64,000 nt of DNA, taken from Burkholderiales bacterium (GTDB lineage Bacteria; Pseudomonadota; Gammaproteobacteria; Burkholderiales; Casimicrobiaceae). Below are positions 32,470-40,483 of the stretch, piece by piece. The translations under genes were made by a program, and so were the position numbers. The notes under the pieces are model-generated. The model was not told the origin of the DNA. It searched no databases and was given only the letters and a program-made list of their open reading frames with translations. Location: assembly GCA_025927765.1 (NCBI GenBank), contig JAICKU010000003.1, positions 45,583 through 109,582 of the forward strand, given 5' to 3'. The number at the start of each line of letters is the position of its first letter. Within the stretch, counting starts at the first letter, position 1.

Positions 32470-34317
32470 ATGCCCCTGCGAATCGAAGACTACGCACTGA
32501 TCGGCAACACCCGCACCGCGGCACTCGTCGGCAAGGATGGGTCGATCGACTGGATGTGCGTGCCGCACTTCGACTCGAACGCCTGCTTCGCGGCGCTCCT
32601 CGGCGACCAGGGCAACGGGCACTGGCAGATCGGCCCCGCGCACGACGTCGCGGCCGTGCGTCGCGCCTACCGCAAGGGCACGTTGATCCTCGAAACCGAC
32701 TTCGAGACGACGGAAGGCGCGATCCGCATCATCGACTTCATGCCGGTATGGGATGGGCGCGCCGACCTCGTCCGCATCGTCGCATGCACGCGCGGCCACA
32801 TGGCGCTTCGCATGGAACTGGTGATGCGCTTCGGCTACGGCGCGATCACGCCGTGGGTGCGTCGCCTCGACGGTGCATTGCTCGCGACCTCGGGTCCCGA
32901 TTCGCTCGAACTGCGCACGCCCGTCACCATCGAGGGGCGCGATTTCCGGACGATGGCCGATTTCACGGTCAGCGAAGGGCAGCGCGTGCCGTTCGTGATG
33001 ACGTGGTTTCCATCGCACGAAACGCACCCGCTGCCGATCGATCCGGAGGCCGCGCTCGGCGCGGCCGAGCGCTACTGGCAGGCGTGGGTCGACCATTGCG
33101 CGTACGACGGTCGCTGGGCCGACGACGTGCGCTCGTCGCTGGTGATGCTGAAGGCGCTGACGTATGCGCCGACCGGCGGCATGGTCGCGGCGGCGACGAC
33201 GTCGCTGCCGGAGGAAATCGGCGGCGTGCGCAACTGGGACTATCGCTACTGCTGGGTGCGCGACGCCACGTTCACGCTGTACGCGTTCCTGCTCGCCGGT
33301 TACCACGACGAGGCGCGCGCGTGGCGCACCTGGCTGCTGCGCGCCGCCGCGGGCCATCCCGCGGAACTGCAGATCCTCTACGGCATCACCGGCGAGCGGC
33401 AACTGACGGAACTGACGCTGCCGTGGCTGCCGGGCTACGAGAAGTCGGCGCCGGTGCGCATCGGCAACGCGGCGGCGATGCAATCGCAGATCGACATCTA
33501 CGGCGAACTGATGGATGCGCTGCACGTGGCGCGCGACGCCGGCCTCGACATCGACGCCGAGGCGTGGAAGTTCGAGCGCACGCTCGTGAACTTCCTCGCG
33601 TCGAACTGGCAGCGGCCGGACAGCGGCATCTGGGAGATGCGCGGCGAGCCGCAGCAATTCACGCATTCGAAGGTGATGGCGTGGGTGGCGATGGACCGCG
33701 CGGTGAAGGGCGTCGAGAATTACGGCCTCGACGGACCGGTCGAGCGCTGGCGCGCGGTGCGCGAGGCGATCCGCGCGCAGGTCCTCGAGCGCGGCGTCGA
33801 TCAGGAGCGCGGCGTGTTCGTGCAGCGCTACGACTCGAAGGACCTCGACGCGAGCCTGCTCTTGATCCCGATCGTCGGCTTCCTGCCGCCCGACGATCCG
33901 CGCGTGCTCGCGACGATCGACGCGATCGAGCGCGACCTCGTCGTGGACGGTCTCGTGCTGCGCTATCGCACCGAGGACAGCGTCGATGGCCTGCCCCCGG
34001 GCGAGGGGTACTTCCTGCCGTGCTCGTTCTGGCTCGCCGACAACTTCGCGCTCACCGGAAGGCAGGCGAAGGCGGAGGCGCTGTTCGAGCGGCTGCTGAC
34101 GCTTCGCAACGACGTCGGCATGCTGTCGGAGGAATACGACTTGAAGCACCAGCGCGCGCTCGGCAACACGCCTCAGGCGCTCACGCACGTTGCGCTGATC
34201 AACTCGGCGCGCAACTTGAGCCGCCATGGCGGTCCATCCGAGCATCGAAGCGGCAAGACGCCCGACACGCCGCCCGGCGGGCAGGTGCCGCCCGCACCTG
34301 CGCCGTCGGGAAGATGA
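32470..34317 (+). CDS. GH15 glucoamylase/trehalase-like glycoside hydrolase
   Basis: 615-residue cytoplasmic protein (no signal peptide). An N-terminal beta-sandwich domain starts IEDYALIGNTRTAALVGKDG, SIDWMCVPHFDS. The alpha/alpha-barrel catalytic domain begins around residue 215, with RNWDYRYCWVRDATFTLYAF near residue 255 and a late GEGYFLPCSFWLADNFAL. This bacterial type hydrolyses alpha-1,4-glucans or trehalose from non-reducing ends. ATG 32470 follows CGGAAG. A Pro-rich 25-residue tail is unrelated to the fold. Paired head to head with a stress protein, suggesting a role in storage or osmolyte turnover under stress, which is inference. Confidence 0.9.
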   Translation: MPLRIEDYALIGNTRTAALVGKDGSIDWMCVPHFDSNACFAALLGDQGNGHWQIGPAHDVAAVRRAYRKGTLILETDFETTEGAIRIIDFMPVWDGRADLVRIVACTRGHMALRMELVMRFGYGAITPWVRRLDGALLATSGPDSLELRTPVTIEGRDFRTMADFTVSEGQRVPFVMTWFPSHETHPLPIDPEAALGAAERYWQAWVDHCAYDGRWADDVRSSLVMLKALTYAPTGGMVAAATTSLPEEIGGVRNWDYRYCWVRDATFTLYAFLLAGYHDEARAWRTWLLRAAAGHPAELQILYGITGERQLTELTLPWLPGYEKSAPVRIGNAAAMQSQIDIYGELMDALHVARDAGLDIDAEAWKFERTLVNFLASNWQRPDSGIWEMRGEPQQFTHSKVMAWVAMDRAVKGVENYGLDGPVERWRAVREAIRAQVLERGVDQERGVFVQRYDSKDLDASLLLIPIVGFLPPDDPRVLATIDAIERDLVVDGLVLRYRTEDSVDGLPPGEGYFLPCSFWLADNFALTGRQAKAEALFERLLTLRNDVGMLSEEYDLKHQRALGNTPQALTHVALINSARNLSRHGGPSEHRSGKTPDTPPGGQVPPAPAPSGR

Positions 34318-34325
34318 GTGGCGGA

Positions 34326-34736
34326 TCAGGCGGCGGCGATCACCATCCAGTGCACGCCGAAGCGATCGCGCAGCATGCCGAAGCTCGACGCAAAGAACGT
34401 CTTGCCGAGCGGCATCGTCACCTGGCCGCCGTCGGCGAGCGCACTGAAGCGCTGCCCGGCCTCGGCGCCGTCGCGCGCGTTGACCACGAGCGCGAAGCCG
34501 TCGAACTGCGCGCCGCCCTTGCACTCGCCGTCTGACATCAGCACGTTCGTGTCGCCGATGCGCACCGTCGCGTGCATGACCTTGTTTTCCGAGCCCGGCG
34601 GCAGCGGCATCTGCGTCGGCTCCGGACTGTCCGTGAAGCGCATCAGCATCACGACTTCGGCTTGCAGCGCGCGCTTGTAGAACTCGATCGCTTCCTCGCA
34701 GCGTCCGTTGAAGAACAGGTAAGGCTCGATGTTCAT
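34326..34736 (-). CDS. VOC/PhnB-like glyoxalase-fold protein
   Basis: 136-residue protein of the vicinal-oxygen-chelate superfamily, PhnB/3-demethylubiquinone-methyltransferase-like branch. IEPYLFFNGRCEEAIEFYKR at the start and MPLGKTFFASSFGMLRDRFGVHWMV at the end are diagnostic. Last gene of the ECF sigma operon; ATG 34736 overlaps the stop of the preceding DGPF gene as ATGA, with CGGAGA before it. Proteins of this type often accompany ECF sigma factors with DGPF genes; the reaction is not known. Confidence 0.9.
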   Translation of the reverse strand: MNIEPYLFFNGRCEEAIEFYKRALQAEVVMLMRFTDSPEPTQMPLPPGSENKVMHATVRIGDTNVLMSDGECKGGAQFDGFALVVNARDGAEAGQRFSALADGGQVTMPLGKTFFASSFGMLRDRFGVHWMVIAAA

Positions 34737-35134
34737 CGCATCTCCGTATGGGTTGGCACTTCGGTGACATGCAGCGCGTCGGGATCGAGCAGGCGCTCGG
34801 CGATCGGGCGCACTTCGACGCACCCGTGGCGCGCGCCCGGAATCTTCGCCGCGATGCGAATCGCTTCGTTGAGATCGCGCGCCTCGAGTACGAAATAGCC
34901 TCCGAGCTGCTCCTTCGTTTCGGCGAACGGGCCGTCGGTCGTCGACAGCTTGCCTTCGCGCACGCGCAGCGTGACCGCGTTCGCCGCGGGCAGCAGGCGG
35001 TTGCAGCCCACGTAGTGCCCGCTTTCCCGGATGTCGTTCATGAATGCGACGTATTCGTCCAGCTGCCGCGCGGCTTCGTGCGGCTGCAGTTCTTCGTACG
35101 CGCGTTCCGTGCAGATCAGGCACAGGAATTCCAT
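34733..35134 (-). CDS. YCII-related DGPF-motif protein
   Basis: 133-residue small protein of the YCII (DGPF) family, a ferredoxin-like fold of unknown chemistry. It begins MEFLCLICTERAYEEL and carries the naming motif in TTDGPFAETKEQLGGYF (about residues 68-84), followed by EARDLNEAIRIAAKIPG. GGAGG before ATG 35134. Translationally coupled to the VOC gene downstream. One of three paralogues in this operon; it is closest to the 35146-35499 copy. Confidence 0.9.
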   Translation of the reverse strand: MEFLCLICTERAYEELQPHEAARQLDEYVAFMNDIRESGHYVGCNRLLPAANAVTLRVREGKLSTTDGPFAETKEQLGGYFVLEARDLNEAIRIAAKIPGARHGCVEVRPIAERLLDPDALHVTEVPTHTEMR

Positions 35135-35145
35135 TGCCGCCTCCG

Positions 35146-35499
35146 TCAAGCGCGATATTCGATCGGACGCACTTCGACCGTGCCGCCGACCGGCAGTGTC
35201 GGAATGCGTTGCGCGATCGCGAGCGCCTCGTCGAGGTCGCGGCATTCGATCAGATGGTAGCCGCCGAGCTGCTCCTTCGTCTCCGCGTACGGGCCGTCGG
35301 TGACGACGGGCGTGCCCGCGCGCTCGCGCAGCGTCGTCGCCGCGCGCGTCGACGCGAGCTTTGCGCCGCCGACGTAGTGGCCGCTCTTGCCGAGCGATTC
35401 GATCAGCGCGGAGTAGTCGTGCATCACGCGATCGCGCTCGGTCGCGGAGAGCGCCTCCCAGCGCGCTTCCTCGAAACAGCATAAAAGCAGGTATTGCAT
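35146..35499 (-). CDS. YCII-related DGPF-motif protein (Tyr variant)
   Basis: 117-residue YCII-family protein. MQYLLLCCFEEARWEAL is the first strand and the motif reads DGPYAETKEQLGGYH, with Tyr replacing Phe. AAAGGAG lies just before ATG 35499. Its promoter-like sequence (35567-35593) shows an ECF42-type -35/-10 pair, so it may be transcribed separately from the sigma factor gene 105 bp upstream. Confidence 0.9.
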   Translation of the reverse strand: MQYLLLCCFEEARWEALSATERDRVMHDYSALIESLGKSGHYVGGAKLASTRAATTLRERAGTPVVTDGPYAETKEQLGGYHLIECRDLDEALAIAQRIPTLPVGGTVEVRPIEYRA

Positions 35500-35566
35500 G
35501 CGTCGCTCCTTTCGTTCGGGTCGTTCGGATCTCGCGATTTCGACCTTGGAAGCCCCTGTATCTCTC

Positions 35567-35593
35567 GTCGAACGGGCGCAGGTGAAATCGACA
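35567..35593 (-). promoter_or_regulatory. Candidate ECF42 sigma promoter 2
   Basis: On the minus strand TGTCGA (35593-35588) is followed after exactly 17 bp by CGAC (35570-35567), inside a shared CGTTCGAC. The same arrangement occurs at 37480-37506. From memory, published ECF42 targets have TGTCGA at -35 and CG(A/T)C at -10. The predicted leader to the DGPF gene start is about 60 nt, as at the first site. Confidence 0.72.
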
Positions 35594-35604
35594 CGAGTCG
35601 AGGG

Positions 35605-36930
35605 TCAGACCCTGCTTTTCGGCGTCGCCGCCGACGAGGACCGGCGATCGTGGCGAAAGGCAGCGTCTGGCCCTCCCTTTGGCGTCAGCTCGGCGAGCCG
35701 GCGCATCAGGAAGCGCCGCTCCGGTTGCTGTTTCGCGAGCGCGAGCGCGCGTTCGTACGCCTGCTTCGCCGCGTGCGCGTCGCCGGCGCGCCGGCAGAGG
35801 TCGGCGCGCGCGGCGTGCAGCAGGTGATAGCCGGCGAGCTCGCCGCGGCCCTCGATCGCGTCGATCTCGGCGAGCCCCGCCTGCGGGCCGTCGCGCATGG
35901 CGACGGCCACCGCGCGGTTGAGCGCGACGATCGGCGAAGGCTCGATGCGCAGCAGCACATCGTAGAGCGCGACGATCTGCGCCCAGTTCGTGTGCTCGCT
36001 CGCCGGCGCGTTCGCATGGGCGGCGGCGATGGCCGCCTGCAGCGTGTACGCGCCGAAGCGGCGCGACGCGAGCGCGCGCGACAGGAGCTCGTTGCCTTCG
36101 CGGATCAACGCCGCGTTCCATTGCGCGCGGTCCTGCGCCTCGAGCAGCACGATCTCGCCCTCGGCCGACGAGCGCGCGGCACGCCGCGACTCATGGAGCA
36201 GCATCAGCGCGAGCAAGCCGATCGCTTCCGCGTCGGGCAGCATGTCGACGATCAGGCGTCCGAGGCGAATCGCTTCGGCCGACAGGTCGACGCGGGTCAG
36301 CGCGTCGCCGGACGAGGCCGAGTAGCCTTCGTTGAACACCAGGTAGACAACGCGCAGCACGCTGTCGAGGCGCGCCGGCAATTCGTGCGCATCGGGCACG
36401 ACGTAGGGAATGCGCGCATCGCGAATCTTGGCCTTCGCGCGCACGATGCGTTGCGCAAGCGTCGGGGCGGGCGTCAGGAACGCCTGCGCGATCGCCTCCG
36501 TGGTGAGGCCGCACACTTCGCGCAGCGTGAGCGCCACCTGCGCGTCGGGCGACAGCGCCGGGTGGCAGCAGGTGAAGACGAGCCGCAGGCGGTCGTCCTC
36601 GATCGACTCGTCGTCGGCGAAGCGCACGCTTTCGTCGACGATCGCCTCGACCGCGTCCGCCACGTCGTCGATCGGGCGAAAGCGGGCGCGCCGGCGGATG
36701 CCGTCGATCGCCTTGAAGCGCCCCGTCGACACGAGCCAGGCGCGCGGATTCGCCGGCACGCCGTCGCGCGGCCACTGCTCGAGGGCGCTGCGAAACGCGT
36801 CGTGCAACGCCTCCTCCGCGATGTCGAAGTCGCCGAGGAGGCGGATCAGCGTCGCGAAGATGCGCCGCGAATCGGAGCGGTACAGCGCGTCGATGCGCTC
36901 GGCGATGTTGTCTTGCACGTCGGCGCTCAT
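35605..36930 (-). CDS. RNA polymerase ECF sigma factor, ECF42-like with C-terminal TPR-type extension
   Basis: 441 residues, about twice the size of ordinary ECF sigma factors. Region 2 covers the first 80 residues (DSRRIFATLIRLLGDFDIAEEALHDAF, WLVSTGRFKAIDGIRRR). Region 4 lies near residues 135-180 (EVCGLTTEAIAQAFLTPAPT). Then a long helical extension includes VVYLVFNEGYSASSGD, characteristic of this group, and TPR-like repeats (GYHLLHAARADLCRRAGDAHAAKQAYERALAL) to the C-terminus. Neighbouring DGPF proteins and no anti-sigma gene match ECF42. ATG 36930 (MSADVQDN) is used; upstream ribosome binding site is weak. Activation likely depends on the extension. Confidence 0.9.
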   Translation of the reverse strand: MSADVQDNIAERIDALYRSDSRRIFATLIRLLGDFDIAEEALHDAFRSALEQWPRDGVPANPRAWLVSTGRFKAIDGIRRRARFRPIDDVADAVEAIVDESVRFADDESIEDDRLRLVFTCCHPALSPDAQVALTLREVCGLTTEAIAQAFLTPAPTLAQRIVRAKAKIRDARIPYVVPDAHELPARLDSVLRVVYLVFNEGYSASSGDALTRVDLSAEAIRLGRLIVDMLPDAEAIGLLALMLLHESRRAARSSAEGEIVLLEAQDRAQWNAALIREGNELLSRALASRRFGAYTLQAAIAAAHANAPASEHTNWAQIVALYDVLLRIEPSPIVALNRAVAVAMRDGPQAGLAEIDAIEGRGELAGYHLLHAARADLCRRAGDAHAAKQAYERALALAKQQPERRFLMRRLAELTPKGGPDAAFRHDRRSSSAATPKSRV

Positions 36931-36974
36931 CGCATCTGGGTCCGTGCGTACGACGTTGCCGTGCACGGGTCGCG

Positions 36975-37412
36975 TCACGTCGCCTTGCTGCGGCGCGCGA
37001 CCTGCTCGCGCATTCGCTCTTCCTGCGCGCGAACTTCCGGCGTCACGGCATCGCCGAAATCCTCGGTCTCGAACAGGGGCCGGATCTCGATCTCCGATTC
37101 CTCGCCGGGCATCGGGTCCGGGCAGCGCTTCACCCATTCGACCGCCTCGTCGCGCGACCTGCACTGCCAGATCCAGTAACCGGCGACGAGCTCCTTGGTT
37201 TCGGGAAACGGCCCGTCGATCACGGTACGCTTGCCGTTCGCGAATCTCACGCGCACGCCTTTCGCGGACGGCTGCAGACCATCGCCGGCGAGCATGATGC
37301 CGGCGTCGACCAGTTGCTGGTTGAACGCCATCATCTGCGTGATCAGTTCCTGGCTCGGCATCGCGCCGGCTTCGCTGTTCGGGGTCGCCTTGACCATCAC
37401 CATGAATCGCAT
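36975..37412 (-). CDS. YCII-related DGPF-motif protein, first gene of the sigma operon
   Basis: 145-residue YCII-family protein, the most divergent of the three. It starts MRFMVMVKATPNSEAGAMPS and has IDGPFPETKELVAGYW in place of the usual TKEQLGGY. The C-terminal 30 residues (DFGDAVTPEVRAQEERMREQ) form a charged helix absent from the other two. GGAGG precedes ATG 37412. It heads the operon, under the candidate ECF42 promoter at 37480-37506, and lies 44 bp before the sigma gene. Confidence 0.9.
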   Translation of the reverse strand: MRFMVMVKATPNSEAGAMPSQELITQMMAFNQQLVDAGIMLAGDGLQPSAKGVRVRFANGKRTVIDGPFPETKELVAGYWIWQCRSRDEAVEWVKRCPDPMPGEESEIEIRPLFETEDFGDAVTPEVRAQEERMREQVARRSKAT

Positions 37413-37479
37413 CGTCGTGCCTCCATGTCTTGCCGAGGAAAGCGGCGCACGGCGTTGCTGCCGGCGTTCGCTACTGTAA

Positions 37480-37506
37480 GTCGAACGCCGGCGGGCGGGA
37501 TCGACA
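37480..37506 (-). promoter_or_regulatory. Candidate ECF42 sigma promoter 1 (autoregulatory)
   Basis: Minus strand: TGTCGA (37506-37501), 17 bp, CGAC (37483-37480). The -35, spacer length and extended CGTTCGAC are identical to the copy at 35567-35593, while most of the spacer differs. It precedes the DGPF-sigma operon, so the sigma factor would drive its own synthesis. Confidence 0.72.
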
Positions 37507-37535
37507 GCCGGCGCGAATTTTTTTGCGAGCGTCGG

Positions 37536-37871
37536 CTACGCCGGGTCGATTCGGGCGAGCGCGTCGGCGATCGTGGCCGCGTCGCGTGGGCGCACGAGGC
37601 GCGTTACTTCGACGCCGTCGCGCAGGAAGACGAGCGTGGGCCAGAGCTTCACGCCAAACGAGCGGCCGAGGCGGCGGCCGGGGCCATCCTCGATCTTCCA
37701 GTGCTGGACGTCGCGGTGGCCGGCAAAGGCCGACGCAATCGCGGGCTGCGTCGCGCGACAGACACCGCACCACGACGTGCCGAACTCGAGCACGACCGGC
37801 CCGGTCATCGCGTCGACGTCGGCGCGGCTCAAGTCGCTCGTCGTGTAGGCATCGTTCGATAGGCGCTGCAT
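37536..37871 (-). CDS. Thioredoxin-like protein
   Basis: 111-residue thioredoxin-fold protein, cytoplasmic. The redox site is WCGVC (about residues 34-38) instead of the WCGPC of thioredoxin. The strand PVVLEFGTSWCGVCRATQP and cis-Pro loop FGVKLWPTLVFLRDG are intact. Many of these small homologues reduce peroxidases or other partners; the partner is unknown. Starts with ATG 37871 at MQRLSNDAY. Stands between the sigma operon and a GNAT gene, with a 29-bp gap before the sigma promoter. Confidence 0.85.
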   Translation of the reverse strand: MQRLSNDAYTTSDLSRADVDAMTGPVVLEFGTSWCGVCRATQPAIASAFAGHRDVQHWKIEDGPGRRLGRSFGVKLWPTLVFLRDGVEVTRLVRPRDAATIADALARIDPA

Positions 37872-37941
37872 GTCGATCAGACCCCGGGGCTTCGCCGCCG
37901 GTTCGGCACGGCAATGCGTGCAGCGGATCGCGCGCGCCGCG

Positions 37942-38403
37942 TCAGCGGAGCATGCGCAGCATGCGCACCGCCGTCTCGCGTCCGCGGTAGTAGCCGCCCA
38001 CGCGAAACGTTTCGCAGAAGCGCATCGACCGGTAGAACGCGAGCGCCGGTACGTTGCTTTCGCGCAGTTCGACGTGCATCGACGCGATACCGGCGACGCG
38101 CGCCGACGCGATCAGCCAGTCGAGCATCTGCCGGGCGAGTCCGCGCCGCTGATGGCGCGGATCGACGGCGAGCAGGATCAGGTGCGCGCGTTCGTCGCCG
38201 AAGCGCATGATCGCGAAGCCGGCGACGTTGCCGCGCAGGCGCGCCACCAGCGTCACGGTCTCGGGCTCGCCGAGCAGCGCGCGAATCCGATTCGGCCGAT
38301 ACGCCCAGCCGAGACCCGCTTCGACCAGGTCGCGCGCCAGGCACGCGATGCGCGGCGCGTCGTCGACGTCCGCGAGCCCGAGGTCGATGTCGAGCGCCGC
38401 CAT
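37942..38403 (-). CDS. GNAT family N-acetyltransferase (RimI-like)
   Basis: 153-residue acetyltransferase. The acetyl-CoA loop is DPRHQRRGLARQMLDWLIA (R-R-G-L-A-R), followed by MHVELRESNVPALAFYRSM and F-R-V-G-G-Y-Y, the RimI pattern. ATG 38403 (MAALDIDLG) starts the domain; the open frame extends to 38502 without support. Substrate may be a ribosomal protein N-terminus or a small amine. Confidence 0.85.
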   Translation of the reverse strand: MAALDIDLGLADVDDAPRIACLARDLVEAGLGWAYRPNRIRALLGEPETVTLVARLRGNVAGFAIMRFGDERAHLILLAVDPRHQRRGLARQMLDWLIASARVAGIASMHVELRESNVPALAFYRSMRFCETFRVGGYYRGRETAVRMLRMLR

Positions 38404-38464
38404 GCCGGCATTGTGCCACCGCGCGCCGGAGTGGCGCGGCGCAGGCGTCGGGCCCGTGGCCCGA

Positions 38465-39796
38465 TCAACGCTTTGCGAATGCGACGCCGACCGTGAGTCC
38501 ACCGCCCGGCGTCTCGCCGAACGTCACGCGCGCCTCATGCAGTTCGGCGATGCGCTTGACGATCGACAGGCCGAGCCCCGTTCCCGGGACGTCGGCGAGG
38601 CCGAGGCGCTGGAAACGCTCACCGAGTCGCTGCCGCGCGTCCGCTGGCACGCCGAGCCCGTGGTCGGAGATCGTGATCCGCGCCCCATCGTGCGTGCGGT
38701 CGACGCCAATCTGCACGTTCGCGTTCGCCGGGCTGTAGCACACCGCGTTGTCGAGCAGGTTGCGCAGCAGGATGCCGAGCAGCCGCGTGTCGCCGCGCAC
38801 CGATGCGGGCTCCGCGCGAAGCTCGAGGTCGATGTTGCGCGCGAGCGCCGCGGGTGCCGCGTCGGCGATCGCCGCCTGCACGAGCGGCACGAGCGCCACG
38901 TCGGCGAGCGCCGCGTGCGAATGCTCGGGATCGAGGCGTGCGAGCGTCAGCAACTGGTCGACGAGGTGCGCCGCACGGTCGCAGCCAGCGATCACGTTGT
39001 CGAGCGCATGCGCACGCTCGCGGCCGTCGGCGGCGCCGCGCGCGACCTGTGCCTGCGCGCGCAATGCGGCGAGCGGCGTGCGCAATTCGTGCGCGGCATC
39101 GGCGGTGAAGCGGCGTTCGTTCTCGATCGACGTGTGGACGCGCTCGAACAGCGTGTTGAGGTTCTGCACGAGCGGCGCGACTTCGATCGGTGCGCGGCCC
39201 ACCGCGAGCGGCACCAGGCGATCGGGTGCGCGCTCGGCCACCTCGCGGTTGAGGATGCGCAGCGGCCGCAGCACGCGCTCGATCGACAGCCACACGAGGA
39301 GCGCGAGCAGCGGCAGCGCGACGACGAGCGGCACGAGGAGATTGCGCGCCATCGCCGTGACGATCTCGTCGCGCGCGCCGAGCCGCTCGCCCACCTGCAC
39401 CACGTAGCGATGCTTGCGGTCCCAGTCGCTGTACACGCGCCAGCGCTGGCCGTCGATGCGCACGTCGCTGAAGCCGCGATCGCTGTCCGACATCCGCGCG
39501 GGCGGCGCATTCGCCGAGCGCAGCCGCAGGCGCGTGCCGGCCTCCCAGAACTGGAACGCGACGCGCCGCGTGACGCGGGGATTGCCTGAGACGTGCTCGT
39601 CGATCTCCTCGAGGTCGTGCCCGGCCTGCGCGATCAGCAGCGACGACGCCTGCGCGAGGTGCGCGTCGAGCAGCTCGTCGATCTCGTGGCGCGCGTCGAT
39701 ATAGCTCGCGATGGCGACGCCGATCCAGATCACGGCGACCGACGCGAGCAGCAGCACGAGGAGCTGCCGCCGCATCGAGGGCGCCGTGCTATTCAC
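38465..39796 (-). CDS. Sensor histidine kinase (QseC/TctE-like)
   Basis: 443-residue membrane kinase. Helices lie at about residues 9-32 and 152-171, with a 115-residue periplasmic sensor between them (about 35-150). HAMP follows, then the phosphoacceptor His236 in DAAHELRTPLAALR, N-box NLLDNAVCYS, and G boxes DHGLGVP and GTGLGLSIVKRI. It overlaps the response regulator gene by 8 bp and belongs to the cytochrome operon, so it likely senses a redox or respiratory cue. The first ATG (39796) gives MNSTAPSMRR; a second Met at residue 8 is possible. Confidence 0.93.
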   Translation of the reverse strand: MNSTAPSMRRQLLVLLLASVAVIWIGVAIASYIDARHEIDELLDAHLAQASSLLIAQAGHDLEEIDEHVSGNPRVTRRVAFQFWEAGTRLRLRSANAPPARMSDSDRGFSDVRIDGQRWRVYSDWDRKHRYVVQVGERLGARDEIVTAMARNLLVPLVVALPLLALLVWLSIERVLRPLRILNREVAERAPDRLVPLAVGRAPIEVAPLVQNLNTLFERVHTSIENERRFTADAAHELRTPLAALRAQAQVARGAADGRERAHALDNVIAGCDRAAHLVDQLLTLARLDPEHSHAALADVALVPLVQAAIADAAPAALARNIDLELRAEPASVRGDTRLLGILLRNLLDNAVCYSPANANVQIGVDRTHDGARITISDHGLGVPADARQRLGERFQRLGLADVPGTGLGLSIVKRIAELHEARVTFGETPGGGLTVGVAFAKR

Positions 39797-40454
39797 CGGT
39801 GCGGGGCATCACGTAGCCGACGCCGCGTACGGTGCGGATCAGCGCGGGTGCCAACTTGCGGCGCAGGTGATGCACGTGGACTTCGACGGCGTTGCTCTCG
39901 ATCTCGTCGCCATACGCATAGAGGCGATTCTCGATTTCGCCTCGCGTCAGCACGCGCCCGGCGTTGGCCATGAACTCGTGCAGCAGGTTGAACTCCTTCG
40001 CCTGCAGCTCGACCGGCTCGCCCTGGAACGTGACGATGCGCGCCGCGGGATCGAGCCGCAGCGCGCCGATCGTGAGCACGGGCGCCGCCTCGCCCTGCGA
40101 GCGGCGGATCAGCGCGCGCAGCCGCGCCGCGAGCTCGTCGAGATCCACCGGCTTCACCACGTAATCGTCGGCGCCGGTATCGAAGCCCTTCACCCGATCG
40201 CCGATCGCATCGCGTGCGGTCAGCACGAGGATCGGGATCGACGAGCCCTTCGCGCGCTCGCGGCGCAGCAGGTCGAGGCCGCCGAGCCGCGGCAGCCCGA
40301 GGTCGAGCACCACCGCCTTGTACGGCTCGCCGCGGATCGCGAGTTCCGCGGCGACGCCGTCCTTCAGCCAGTCGACGTCGAAGCCGCGCTGGCGCAGGCC
40401 CGCCTGCAGCCCGTCTCCGAGCAGGGGATCGTCTTCGACGACGAGGATGCGCAT
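39789..40454 (-). CDS. OmpR-family response regulator
   Basis: 221 residues. The receiver domain has acidic pair Glu7/Asp8/Asp9 (VVEDD), phosphoacceptor Asp51 in VVLDLGLP, Thr in LTARD and Lys in VVKPVD. The winged-helix DNA-binding domain runs from about residue 125 with ELQAKEFNLLHEFMANAGRV and HVHHLRRKLAPALIRTVRGVGY. Sits between the cytochrome b gene (29-bp gap) and the kinase. By position it probably regulates the cytochrome genes. Confidence 0.94.
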   Translation of the reverse strand: MRILVVEDDPLLGDGLQAGLRQRGFDVDWLKDGVAAELAIRGEPYKAVVLDLGLPRLGGLDLLRRERAKGSSIPILVLTARDAIGDRVKGFDTGADDYVVKPVDLDELAARLRALIRRSQGEAAPVLTIGALRLDPAARIVTFQGEPVELQAKEFNLLHEFMANAGRVLTRGEIENRLYAYGDEIESNAVEVHVHHLRRKLAPALIRTVRGVGYVMPRTGE

Positions 40455-40483
40455 TCAGCGAACGTTCGACGCCGGCGCCGCCA

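Noticed and set aside
31918..34770. 950-residue open frame on the minus strand
   Set aside because: It is antisense to the GH15, stress-protein and VOC genes, is Arg/His-rich and has no domain; a shadow of high-GC coding DNA.
36435..36470. Anti-sigma factor gene expected near an ECF sigma factor
   Set aside because: No such gene is present; ECF42-type factors carry a C-terminal extension instead and normally lack one.
37500..37535. T-run (AATTTTTTT) near 37517-37524 as a terminator of the thioredoxin-like gene
   Set aside because: On the minus strand it reads as an A-run, so it cannot end that transcript.
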